DNA of 64,000 nucleotides, taken from UBA12481 sp012523435 (GTDB lineage: Bacteria; Bacteroidota; Bacteroidia; Bacteroidales; UBA12481). The stretch is taken from positions 6,529 through 70,528 of the forward strand of contig JAQUCP010000014.1 of NCBI GenBank assembly GCA_028686135.1. Reading direction: 5' to 3'. Shown in pieces: positions 1-7,501 of the stretch (its first letter is position 1; each line of letters opens with the position of its first letter). Made by a program: the position numbers and the translations under genes. Under the pieces are notes generated by a model. The model had not been told where the DNA came from, ran no database searches, and saw nothing but the letters and a program-made list of their open reading frames with translations.

Positions 1-56
1 AGGGTATCAATACTAATGTCCATGTTTTCAAAGTTAGTAGTAATCGGTTTATCCAT
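1..56 (-). CDS. 5' end of an unidentified gene cut by the window edge
   Basis: An ATG on the minus strand opens a frame that reads MDKPITTNFENMDISIDT without a stop to the window edge. The 56 bases between it and the divergent gene at 113 would serve as a shared promoter region. Only 18 codons are visible, so no family can be named, and a chance open frame is possible. Confidence 0.4.
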   Translation of the reverse strand, partial: MDKPITTNFENMDISIDT

Positions 57-112
57 CAAAAAAAAATAAATTTGTCGAATAAACCGCACTCCCTCAAAGG
101 GTATAATGTCTT

Positions 113-556
113 ATGATCTGGAAATCTGTAACATACATTTCAATTTTAACACTTGTCTTCCTGACGGGGTCTAGCTGCGACCGGGAAAGACAGATTCCGG
201 TTCCGTATGTTCCGGTCAATTACACCGTCTATCTGACCAATCCTTCGAACTACCATTTGCGGGTTCCGGGCAGTCATCTGATCCTGCCGGATGAAGGAAA
301 TCTAGGTATAATATTATATAGGAAGACGATGGGGGACCCCGATGATTTTATCGCCCTGGATCTCACCTGTACCAATGAACCTTATGGGACCTGTAAAGTT
401 CAGCTGGACGAAGAGACCGGCTTTTACCTGGTGTGTCCCTGCTGTGGATCGGAATATTCGGTCATGGACGGGTACGTCACGAAAGGCCCGGCCCGGTGGC
501 CTCTAAAAGAGTACCAGACTGCTCAGACCCAAAATACTGTAAGAATCTTTAATTGA
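113..556 (+). CDS. Rieske-like lipoprotein with altered metal ligands
   Basis: A 147-residue exported protein. The N-terminus is hydrophobic and ends in GSSC (residues 19-22), a plausible lipobox, so it is probably a lipoprotein. The C-terminal half looks like a Rieske fold: CTNEPYGTC is followed by VCPCCGSEYSV, then GPARWPLKEY, which matches the usual end of Rieske ferredoxin domains (GPA..PL..Y). Standard Rieske centres use CxH and CxxH. Here both histidines are absent and the second box reads CPCC. The protein may bind another metal centre, hold a disulfide, or be a cluster-free relative. It has no operon partner: ahcY is convergent 5 bases downstream. The Rieske relationship is an inference from pattern; substrate and partner are unknown. 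Confidence 0.6.
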   Translation: MIWKSVTYISILTLVFLTGSSCDRERQIPVPYVPVNYTVYLTNPSNYHLRVPGSHLILPDEGNLGIILYRKTMGDPDDFIALDLTCTNEPYGTCKVQLDEETGFYLVCPCCGSEYSVMDGYVTKGPARWPLKEYQTAQTQNTVRIFN

Positions 557-561
557 GCTAT

Positions 562-1983
562 TTAGTAGCGGTAGTGATCCGGTTTAAACGGCCCCTCTTT
601 AGGTACTCCGATATAACGGGCCTGTTCTGCAGTGAGCGTGGTTAGACGAGCGCCCACATGGTTCAGATGCAATCTGGCTACCTCTTCATCCAGCACTTTT
701 GAGAGCCTGTAAACCCCCAGATCGCGGGGATTCTGCCACAAGTCTATCTGAGCCAGTACCTGGTTAGTAAAGGAGTTGCTCATCACAAAGCTGGAATGAC
801 CGGTAGCACAGCCCAGGTTAACGAGCCTTCCCTCGGCCAGCAGGATGATAGAGTGACCATCAGCAAAAACATACTGATCAACCTGAGGTTTGATGTTGAT
901 ACGGCTGATACCGGGAGAATTTTCCAAGGGCCCGACCTGAATTTCGTTATCGAAGTGACCAATATTGCACACGATGGCTTTGTCTTTCATTTGCTCCATG
1001 TGCTTCAGGGTAATCACATCACGGTTTCCGGTTGCGGTGACAAAAATATCACCTTCATCAAGGGACTCCTCAAGTGGTTTAACTTCAAATCCTTCCATGG
1101 CAGCTTGAAGGGCACAGATCGGGTCGATTTCATTGACCACGACCCGAGCGCCAAATCCTTTCATCGAGCGAGCGCAGCCTTTCCCAACATCCCCATAGCC
1201 ACAAACCACCACCACCTTACCGGCAATCATGATATCCGTAGCCCTTTTGATTCCGTCGGCAAGGGATTCGCGGCAACCGTAAAGATTATCAAACTTGGAT
1301 TTGGTAACACTATCATTGACATTGATGGCGGGAAACAGTAGCGAACCCTCCTCGAGCATCTGGTACAGCCGGTGGACTCCGGTTGTTGTCTCTTCTGACA
1401 CCCCTTTGATACCTGAAGCAATCCGGGTAAACCGATCCGGTTCAGTTGCCCGAACTTTGTTCAGGCATCGGAGCAACGCTTTGAAATCATCGCCTTCGTC
1501 AGACTCATCCATTGCGATGCTGCCCTCTTTCTCAATTTTCGCACCCAGGTGGACCATTAGGGTTGCGTCACCACCATCATCCACAATCAGGGTTGGGCCC
1601 TGACCTCCCGGGAAGGAGAGTGCATGAAGCGTGCACCACCAGTATTCATCTAACGTCTCGCCCTTCCAAGCAAAGACAGGGATTCCGGCTGCGGCCATTG
1701 CAGCTGCAGCATGATCCTGGGTAGAAAAGATATTACAGGAAGCCCAGCGCACTTCGGCACCAAGCTCAACCAGGGTTTCAATCAAAACAGCCGTCTGGAT
1801 TGTCATGTGCAGCGAACCGGTAATCCGGGCTCCTGCCAGAGGTTTGGACTGTCCATACTTTTCTCTCAGTGACATGAGTCCGGGCATTTCGGCTTCGGCC
1901 AGTGCAATCTCTTTCCTGCCCCATTCGGCCAAGTTGATATCCCTGATCTTATAGTCGGCGATAATGGTATCTTTCGAATTCAT
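562..1983 (-). CDS. ahcY: adenosylhomocysteinase
   Basis: S-adenosylhomocysteine hydrolase, a cytosolic NAD-dependent enzyme that reversibly splits SAH into adenosine and homocysteine and so clears the product inhibitor of methyltransferases. The 473-residue protein has normal family length. Visible signatures are the substrate region GSLHMTIQTAVL (about residue 58), NDSVTKSKFDN with the catalytic lysine (about 228), the NAD site CGYGDVGKG (about 262), NLGCATGHSSFVMS, and the C-terminal KPDHYRY that closes the NAD pocket of the partner subunit. An ATG 39 bases further upstream is in frame, but a TAATTTTG promoter box lies between the two, so the downstream ATG is chosen. Identification is secure. 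Confidence 0.96.
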   Translation of the reverse strand: MNSKDTIIADYKIRDINLAEWGRKEIALAEAEMPGLMSLREKYGQSKPLAGARITGSLHMTIQTAVLIETLVELGAEVRWASCNIFSTQDHAAAAMAAAGIPVFAWKGETLDEYWWCTLHALSFPGGQGPTLIVDDGGDATLMVHLGAKIEKEGSIAMDESDEGDDFKALLRCLNKVRATEPDRFTRIASGIKGVSEETTTGVHRLYQMLEEGSLLFPAINVNDSVTKSKFDNLYGCRESLADGIKRATDIMIAGKVVVVCGYGDVGKGCARSMKGFGARVVVNEIDPICALQAAMEGFEVKPLEESLDEGDIFVTATGNRDVITLKHMEQMKDKAIVCNIGHFDNEIQVGPLENSPGISRINIKPQVDQYVFADGHSIILLAEGRLVNLGCATGHSSFVMSNSFTNQVLAQIDLWQNPRDLGVYRLSKVLDEEVARLHLNHVGARLTTLTAEQARYIGVPKEGPFKPDHYRY

Positions 1984-2001
1984 CTGGAAATTTTTGAACC
2001 G

Positions 2002-2009
2002 CAAAATTA
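2002..2009 (-). promoter_or_regulatory. -7 promoter box of ahcY
   Basis: The minus strand reads TAATTTTG, an exact match to the Bacteroidota -7 consensus TAnnTTTG, 18 bases before the ahcY ATG. It lies inside the longer open frame and so supports the shorter start. No clear -33 box was recognised. Confidence 0.6.
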
Positions 2010-2025
2010 CGAATTTTGGCACGAA

Positions 2026-2961
2026 TTACCTAAAAGCCAGTGCTCGTATTGCATTAAGTCGATCCTGTTCCAGTTGTTGGCGAAGTGCCTCAAGGCCAGA
2101 AAACTTCATTTCATCACGAAGTCTCTTGATAAAGCTAATTCGTAAAGTTTCGCCGTACAGGTCCTGATCGACATCGAAAAGGTGAACCTCGATAGTCCGG
2201 CTGGATTGTCCGGGCAAAGTAGGCCTGACTCCTATATTGAGCATTCCAGGGAGAATTTGATCTCCGAGGGTTGTCTGAACAGCATAAACGCCATCAGCAG
2301 GAACCAGTTTATGTTCTAGGCAACAGTCAATGTTAGCTGTCGGAAATCCGATGGATCTTCCGATTTGTTTTCCTGGGCCGACTTTCCCTTCGATCTGATA
2401 AGGATATCCGAGTAGGTAGTTTGCCGAATCGAGATCTCCTGCAAGCAGGCTCTTTCTGATGCGCGAGGAGCTGATCCGCTCATTTCCAAGCATTTGAGAA
2501 TTCAATAGGTGTAATTCCCAGCCATGATGTTGACCGGCGGCGGATAGCAAGGCCCGGTTGCCGGAAGCATCGGCTCCAAACCGGACATCTTCGCCTGCGA
2601 GTATCAGTTGGGGTTTGATCTGATGTACCAGGATATTTTGGATAAACTGATCGGCGGTAAGGCTGGCAAACTGTTTAGTAAATGGGATCACCATCAGGTT
2701 TTGAGTACCGGCATTCTCCAAGAGCCGCAATTTCTCTTCGAGGGAACTAAGGAGCTGGAAATCAGCTGGAGCCTTCTGAAGGAACAGTCGGGGATGCGGC
2801 CAAAAGGTGATCAATAGGGATTCTGAAGCGCGCTCCTTAGCCAGCTGGTTAAGGTGGCGGATCAGTATCTGGTGCCCGCGGTGAACACCGTCAAAGATCC
2901 CGAAGGCCATCACAGAACGGGGCGGCAGGGATTCATCGGTGGGGTTGGTGATTAGTCTCAC
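2026..2961 (-). CDS. ribF: bifunctional riboflavin kinase / FAD synthetase
   Basis: Makes FMN and then FAD from riboflavin and ATP in the cytosol. The N-terminal nucleotidyltransferase domain carries GIFDGVHRGHQ (about residues 20-30) and ISSSRIRKSL; the C-terminal kinase domain carries GKVGPGKQIGRSIGFPTANI and later VHLFD. The GTG start gives 311 residues, the normal length. The frame remains open for 20 more codons upstream to an ATG, but that stretch contains a TACTTTTG promoter box and its residues do not resemble RibF, so GTG is preferred. Convergent with nothing: ahcY follows 42 bases downstream on the same strand with its own promoter. Confidence 0.94.
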   Translation of the reverse strand: MRLITNPTDESLPPRSVMAFGIFDGVHRGHQILIRHLNQLAKERASESLLITFWPHPRLFLQKAPADFQLLSSLEEKLRLLENAGTQNLMVIPFTKQFASLTADQFIQNILVHQIKPQLILAGEDVRFGADASGNRALLSAAGQHHGWELHLLNSQMLGNERISSSRIRKSLLAGDLDSANYLLGYPYQIEGKVGPGKQIGRSIGFPTANIDCCLEHKLVPADGVYAVQTTLGDQILPGMLNIGVRPTLPGQSSRTIEVHLFDVDQDLYGETLRISFIKRLRDEMKFSGLEALRQQLEQDRLNAIRALAFR

Positions 2962-2978
2962 AAGAGGCGAAATATCGG

Positions 2979-2986
2979 CAAAAGTA
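2979..2986 (-). promoter_or_regulatory. -7 promoter box of ribF
   Basis: TACTTTTG on the minus strand fits TAnnTTTG, 17 bases before the proposed GTG start of ribF. It also sits 40 bases from the start of the divergent thioredoxin-like gene. No convincing -33 element was found. Confidence 0.5.
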
Positions 2987-3026
2987 AAAAAATTCAATAC
3001 ATTTGGGCTGATTAAAACCAAGGGTT

Positions 3027-4187
3027 ATGAGACTAAGAGACATTATGATTATCACGGCATTAGCTACCCTAGCAGCGGGTTGCGGGCCAAAAGGAGGATT
3101 CACATTGGAGGGGCAGCTGAATGGATCATCAGGAGATTCGCTCGTACTGGAAGAGATGACAGCTGATGGGTGGCAAGCAGTCCATACCCTGGTGACAGAT
3201 AAGGAAGGGCGCTTCAACCTGGAAGATACGGCATCCAATCCAAGACTGCTACTGATCCAGACTCCTGGTAAGGAGTATATTACTCTGCTTTTAATGGATG
3301 GCGACGACGTGAATCTGACGGCTGACAGGGATAATGTCAGGAGCACTATTTCGGTTACCGGTTCTCAACAAACTCAGTTGCTCAAGGAGTTGGATAGTGA
3401 AACTTCTCTGGCCATGCAGCAGCTCGACTCCATTGGCAGAATTTACGAAGAGCAAGAAGCCAAAGGAGATAACCCGATGCTGCAGCAATGGATAACGGAT
3501 GAGGTGGGACGCATCATGGATGAGCAGCGGACTTTTGTCCGTTCGTTTATCGAGCGGCACTCATCAGAGCCGGCCTCCCTGCTGGCGCTATCGCATCAAC
3601 TTCTTCAACAGCCAATCTTAGACGCGAATAACGATTTCGATCTATACGAGCGTGTCGACAAAGAATTAACTGCCAGATTTCCAACCTCTTTGCTGGTTAA
3701 GAATTTGCATGAGTTTGTCGAAACTATCAAGCCACAAATTGAAGCAGCCAGAAAGATAGAGGAGATGGTCGGCAACGGGAAGCCTGCTCCCGAGATTAGC
3801 CTACCAAACCCCGAAGGGCAGGAGGTTACTCTCTCTTCGTTTAGGGGTAAATACGTATTACTGGATTTCTGGGCTGGCTGGTGTGCTCCTTGCAGACGGG
3901 AGAATCCCAATATTGTGAAGGCCTATAACCAATTCAAGAACAAAGGTTTCGAGATTTACGGGGTCTCTCTCGACCGTGACAGGCAGGAGTGGCTGGATGC
4001 CATTAAGACCGATAAGCTGACTTGGATTCACGTCAGCGACCTGCAATTCTGGAACTCTCCGGCTGCAAAGCAGTATGGTGTACAATCAATTCCGGCCAAC
4101 TTCCTGATTGATCCCAATGGAATCATCATCGACCGGAACCTCAGGGGAGGAGCTCTCGAAGCTAGACTTCAGGAAATTTTTCAGTAG
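3027..4187 (+). CDS. TlpA-type thiol-disulfide oxidoreductase lipoprotein (DUF4369 + thioredoxin domain)
   Basis: A 386-residue membrane-anchored periplasmic redox protein. The lipobox is LAAGC (residues 15-19). The first 110 residues, with FTLEGQLNGSSGDSLVL, resemble the DUF4369 domain common in Bacteroidota TlpA proteins. A helical linker (about 120-240) leads to a thioredoxin/AhpC-TSA domain with KPAPEISLPNPEG and the redox motif WCAPCR (about residue 285), then the cis-proline region QSIPANFLID. Such proteins reduce or isomerise disulfides in exported proteins or cytochromes. A second in-frame ATG six codons in could also serve as start. It is 3 bases upstream of lpxH and probably cotranscribed. 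Confidence 0.88.
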   Translation: MRLRDIMIITALATLAAGCGPKGGFTLEGQLNGSSGDSLVLEEMTADGWQAVHTLVTDKEGRFNLEDTASNPRLLLIQTPGKEYITLLLMDGDDVNLTADRDNVRSTISVTGSQQTQLLKELDSETSLAMQQLDSIGRIYEEQEAKGDNPMLQQWITDEVGRIMDEQRTFVRSFIERHSSEPASLLALSHQLLQQPILDANNDFDLYERVDKELTARFPTSLLVKNLHEFVETIKPQIEAARKIEEMVGNGKPAPEISLPNPEGQEVTLSSFRGKYVLLDFWAGWCAPCRRENPNIVKAYNQFKNKGFEIYGVSLDRDRQEWLDAIKTDKLTWIHVSDLQFWNSPAAKQYGVQSIPANFLIDPNGIIIDRNLRGGALEARLQEIFQ

Positions 4188-4190
4188 CCC

Positions 4191-4937
4191 TTGAATCCCG
4201 CTCAGAAAATATATTTCCTGTCTGATGCCCATCTAGGTGCCCCAGATCACGAAAGCAGTTTTGAGCGGGAGCGGTTCTTAACGAATTTTCTAGAGCACAT
4301 ACGTGGAGATGCTTCCGACATCTACCTCATGGGGGATATCTTTGATTTTTGGTTTGAGTATAAGCGGGTGGTTCCCAGGGGTTTTATCCGTTTTCTAGGC
4401 AAGCTGGCTGAGCTGGCTGATTCGGGTATTCGGCTTCACTATTTTACCGGCAATCATGATATCTGGATTGAGGATTATTTGCCTTCGCAGATGAACATCC
4501 GGATCCACCGGAAACCGGCAACGCTAACTGTCTCCGGCAAAAGGTTTTATCTGGCTCACGGGGATGGATTGGACGAATCGGATCGATGGTTTCGTTTCCT
4601 GAAGAAGGTCTTTACCCATCCCTTATTACAATGGGCATTTGCCCGACTTCATCCGAACTTTGCCTTCTGGCTTGCCCATGGCTGGTCGGGCCAAAGCCGC
4701 ATCCGGCATGGTGATGATCCGTTTAAGGAAGAGCGGGAGCCCCTGATTCAATATGCGCGTAAATTACTAGCCAACAGAGAGTTTGATTATTTCATTTTTG
4801 GCCACCGGCATACCCCTGTGGATTATTCATTAAATGATCGCACCCGTTTGATCCTCTTAGGCGACTGGGTCACTCATTTTAGTTATGCGGTATTTGATGG
4901 GCAGGAACTGAAGCTGGAAACGTTTGTCAACCCGTGA
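4191..4937 (+). CDS. lpxH: UDP-2,3-diacylglucosamine diphosphatase, LpxH-like
   Basis: A calcineurin-like metallophosphoesterase of 248 residues that would hydrolyse UDP-2,3-diacylglucosamine to lipid X in lipid A synthesis, at the inner face of the inner membrane. Metal-binding motifs appear in order: SDAHLG (residues 11-16), MGDIFDFWFEY (about 47-57), TGNHDIW (about 85), AHGD (about 123) and GHRHTP (about 204). The start is TTG, three bases after the stop of the thioredoxin-like gene; no ATG is available nearby without losing the DAH motif. The family assignment is good, but other UDP-sugar hydrolases share the fold. Confidence 0.85.
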   Translation: MNPAQKIYFLSDAHLGAPDHESSFERERFLTNFLEHIRGDASDIYLMGDIFDFWFEYKRVVPRGFIRFLGKLAELADSGIRLHYFTGNHDIWIEDYLPSQMNIRIHRKPATLTVSGKRFYLAHGDGLDESDRWFRFLKKVFTHPLLQWAFARLHPNFAFWLAHGWSGQSRIRHGDDPFKEEREPLIQYARKLLANREFDYFIFGHRHTPVDYSLNDRTRLILLGDWVTHFSYAVFDGQELKLETFVNP

Positions 4938-5078
4938 TTCTCATGCCAAAGAAAGATAAGCCGGGCTGTTAACAAACCATTAACGATTATACCCATTTTC
5001 TTTACATTATTTAACAATGAGGGATGTAACAATCCTTCATTTGGGGCGTCTTACATACAGAATAAGGAAAGAAAAAAA

Positions 5079-5456
5079 ATGAAAATGATGAAAACACAAA
5101 CGATAAAAATTCTGACGATTGCCCTGCTGTTTTTTGCAGGCCTGGGAGTTACGAGTACGGCCAATGCACATCCTGACAAACTTCAAAAAAAGATCCTAGC
5201 CAAAGTAGAAATGAAAACTACCATTCCGGCATGGGTTTTGCATCATTATGAGAGAAGTCTGGTTGAAGATTGGATGTTAAGTTCCTCTTATCTGGGCGAC
5301 AGTGTAAATATTGAGGACTGGATGATGGATGAGGAGTATTTTGATGAGGCTTCGATGTTTGTTGAAGGATGGATGATGGATGAGGCGTATTTAGGAGATG
5401 AGGCAACAACTGGGATAGAGAGCTGGATGTTGAATCCGGAGTATCTAACCAGGTAA
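5079..5456 (+). CDS. small secreted protein with four WM-type repeats
   Basis: A 125-residue protein with a clear signal peptide (hydrophobic residues 9-24, cleavage likely after TANA at 30). The mature part carries four copies of a short motif, [VI]E-x-W-M-[LM]-x-x-x-Y, starting at residues 62, 78, 95 and 113: VEDWMLSSSY, IEDWMMDEEY, VEGWMMDEAY and IESWMLNPEY. Spacing grows by one residue each time (16, 17, 18). The repeats are acidic with invariant Trp-Met and Tyr. It has its own transcription unit: 141 bases of upstream space and a strong hairpin downstream. I recognise no named domain. A role in ligand or metal binding, or as an envelope stress or matrix protein, would be guesswork. Confidence 0.75.
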   Translation: MKMMKTQTIKILTIALLFFAGLGVTSTANAHPDKLQKKILAKVEMKTTIPAWVLHHYERSLVEDWMLSSSYLGDSVNIEDWMMDEEYFDEASMFVEGWMMDEAYLGDEATTGIESWMLNPEYLTR

Positions 5457-5503
5457 TATATATTGAGTTACTGCAAGGAGTAAGTGTTTGTTTTTCGAAA
5501 CGG

Positions 5504-5532
5504 CAGGGGGCGAACCTTCGGGTTCGCCCCTG
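5504..5532. terminator. hairpin terminator with TTCG loop
   Basis: A 12-base-pair stem (CAGGGG/CCCCTG plus CGAACC/GGTTCG, one bulged G) capped by the stable tetraloop TTCG. It lies 47 bases after the WM-repeat gene and 41 bases past the end of the convergent ComM-type gene, and is followed by TCATTTTA on plus and TTTCGAAAAACAAA on minus. It can serve both genes. Confidence 0.75.
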
Positions 5533-5573
5533 TCATTTTATAGCCACGGGGACATTCAGTCCAAGGGATCAGT

Positions 5574-7112
5574 TTAACCTCCCCAGATATCACGATCGAG
5601 GGAGCGATAGTTCACTGCTTCGGCGAGGTGGTATGGTTCGATTTCAGTGCTTCCTTCCAGGTCGGCGATTGTTCGTGACACTTTCAGGATCCGGTCGTAA
5701 GCCCGAGCCGACAGGCCAAGTCGTTCCATTGCTTGTTTCATAATGGCTTTACCCGGGTCGTTGATGCGGCAGAACTTTCTCATCTGGCGGGATCCCATCT
5801 GGGCATTACAATAGGTCCCGGTCAGACCGGCAAATCGGTGCTCCTGGATTTGTCTGGCATGAGCCACACGGGCTCGAATGATTTCGCTAGACTCTCCGGT
5901 AGGGATTTCGGTGAGTTTATCATATTTTACGGGCACCACCTCAATATGCAGGTCGATCCGGTCGAGCAATGGTCCCGACACGCGGCTAAGGTATTTTTGA
6001 ACCGATCCGGCCGAGCAGGTACATGGCCTGTCGGGGTGGTTATAATATCCACATTGACAGGGGTTCATGGATGCCACGAGCATAAAGCTGGCCGGGTATT
6101 GGATCGTAAACCTGGTGCGGGAGATATTGATAAAGCGATCTTCGAGGGGTTGTCTCATCACTTCCAGCACGGTACGTTTAAATTCGGGCAGTTCATCCAG
6201 GAACAGGACGCCATTATGAGCCAGGGAGATCTCCCCTGGTTGGGGATATGATCCACCGCCTACGAGGGCGACATCGCTAATGGTATGGTGGGGTGATCGG
6301 AATGGGCGTTTAGTGATCAGCCCGTTATGTGGGCCGAGCTTCCCGGCCACCGAATGGATTTTGGTTGTTTCGAGTGCTTCTTCGGGCGTCATAGGTGGGA
6401 TGATTCCCGGAATCCGTTGAGCCAGCATGGTTTTGCCAGCTCCCGGAGGGCCAACTAACAAAAGGTTATGGCCACCGGCCACTGCCACTTCGAGAGCTCT
6501 CTTGACACTCTCCTGCCCTTTCACGTCGGAGAAATCGAGCTCTTGGCGTTCGAGTTGTCGTTTGAACTCCTCCTGGATATCAATTTTGACCGGTTTGGGT
6601 GCAGTTGAGCCGTTGAACAGGTCGATTACCTGCGACAGGGAGCTCATGCCATACACGTCAATCCCCTGAACTACAGCAGCTTCGCGAGCATTCTCTACAG
6701 GGACAATTAATCCCGGAAAGTGATCTTCCCGGGCCCGCATCGCAATAGGGAGCACGCCTTTGACTGGGCGGAGGGTTCCGTCGAGTGCCAGTTCACCCAT
6801 CATAACAAAGCGAGAAAAAAGGTCGGATTTAACCTTATCGCTAGCGCCCAATACTCCCATTGCTAGAGGGAGATCATAGGCGGTTCCCTCCTTTCGGATA
6901 TCGGCGGGAGCCAGATTGATCACAACTCTTTTGCCTGGCCAACGGTATCCCAGTGTTGTCAGGGCTGAAATAATCCGCTGCTGGCTCTCTTTGATGGAGC
7001 TATCAGGCAATCCGGATAGGAAATAGCCAATCCCATCACTGATTTGAACTTCCACCTGAATGGTGATGGCACCAATACCTAAAAGCGCGCTAGCGAAGGT
7101 CCTTATCAACAT
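5574..7112 (-). CDS. comM: YifB/ComM family Mg-chelatase-like AAA+ ATPase
   Basis: A 512-residue cytosolic ATPase. The N-terminal ChlI-like domain (about 1-170) has GLPDSSIKESQQRI and VINLAPADIRKEG. The AAA+ module has Walker A GPPGAGKT (221-228), Walker B FLDELPEF (about 304) and ASMNPCQCGYY. The C-terminal Mg-chelatase domain contains LLDRIDLHIEV and SARAYDRILKVSRTIADL. ComM is a helicase that extends branch migration during natural transformation; YifB proteins are widespread even in species not known to be competent. Full length. Divergent from the small membrane protein gene. Confidence 0.92.
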   Translation of the reverse strand: MLIRTFASALLGIGAITIQVEVQISDGIGYFLSGLPDSSIKESQQRIISALTTLGYRWPGKRVVINLAPADIRKEGTAYDLPLAMGVLGASDKVKSDLFSRFVMMGELALDGTLRPVKGVLPIAMRAREDHFPGLIVPVENAREAAVVQGIDVYGMSSLSQVIDLFNGSTAPKPVKIDIQEEFKRQLERQELDFSDVKGQESVKRALEVAVAGGHNLLLVGPPGAGKTMLAQRIPGIIPPMTPEEALETTKIHSVAGKLGPHNGLITKRPFRSPHHTISDVALVGGGSYPQPGEISLAHNGVLFLDELPEFKRTVLEVMRQPLEDRFINISRTRFTIQYPASFMLVASMNPCQCGYYNHPDRPCTCSAGSVQKYLSRVSGPLLDRIDLHIEVVPVKYDKLTEIPTGESSEIIRARVAHARQIQEHRFAGLTGTYCNAQMGSRQMRKFCRINDPGKAIMKQAMERLGLSARAYDRILKVSRTIADLEGSTEIEPYHLAEAVNYRSLDRDIWGG

Positions 7113-7172
7113 AACTTCTGGTGTTTGGTGATATAGATGCAGATAAATGTGCCAGGAGGAAAATCATTTTCG

Positions 7173-7180
7173 TATTTTTG
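7173..7180 (+). promoter_or_regulatory. -7 promoter box of the mutL cluster
   Basis: TATTTTTG matches TAnnTTTG exactly, 6 bases before the ATG at 7187. This fixes the start of the following gene and implies a leaderless or nearly leaderless mRNA. Confidence 0.6.
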
Positions 7181-7186
7181 CACATT

Positions 7187-7489
7187 ATGGCCTTTTTTAA
7201 ATTAGATAAGCCCAAGCGATTCACGTTCATTCCGAGGTTTTACGACGAGCGGAAGGAGGAACTCTCGGAGCGTATTGAATCGATCAAAAAGGAGATGGAG
7301 CCGGCCAACGATGAATCCTATTCGATCAACATCAAAGGCCGGATGCGGGCACGGCACGAGCATTTATACGGCAAAGGGGAATCGAAAGGCTCGAAAAGCG
7401 TACTCCGTCGCCTGATGATTGTTGTCTATGTCGGGCTTGTTCTGTTGATCATTTATTTGCTGCTTCAGTTCCTGGCCAATCTCAAATAA
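7187..7489 (+). CDS. small membrane-anchored protein upstream of mutL
   Basis: A 100-residue basic protein with one C-terminal membrane helix (about residues 77-97, rich in V, L, I) and a conserved-looking FTFIPRFYDERKEEL near the N-terminus. The bulk would face the cytosol. Bacteroidota genomes often carry such a gene directly before mutL, sometimes mislabelled as a riboflavin synthase subunit; its function is unknown. The open frame extends 22 codons upstream, but a promoter box lies there, so the ATG six bases after the box is used. mutL begins 12 bases downstream. Confidence 0.75.
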   Translation: MAFFKLDKPKRFTFIPRFYDERKEELSERIESIKKEMEPANDESYSINIKGRMRARHEHLYGKGESKGSKSVLRRLMIVVYVGLVLLIIYLLLQFLANLK

Positions 7490-7501
7490 TCGAATTCTCA
7501 G

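Noticed and set aside
796..1341. Open frame of 181 codons on the plus strand
   Set aside because: Antisense to ahcY, whose protein sequence is fully conserved here.
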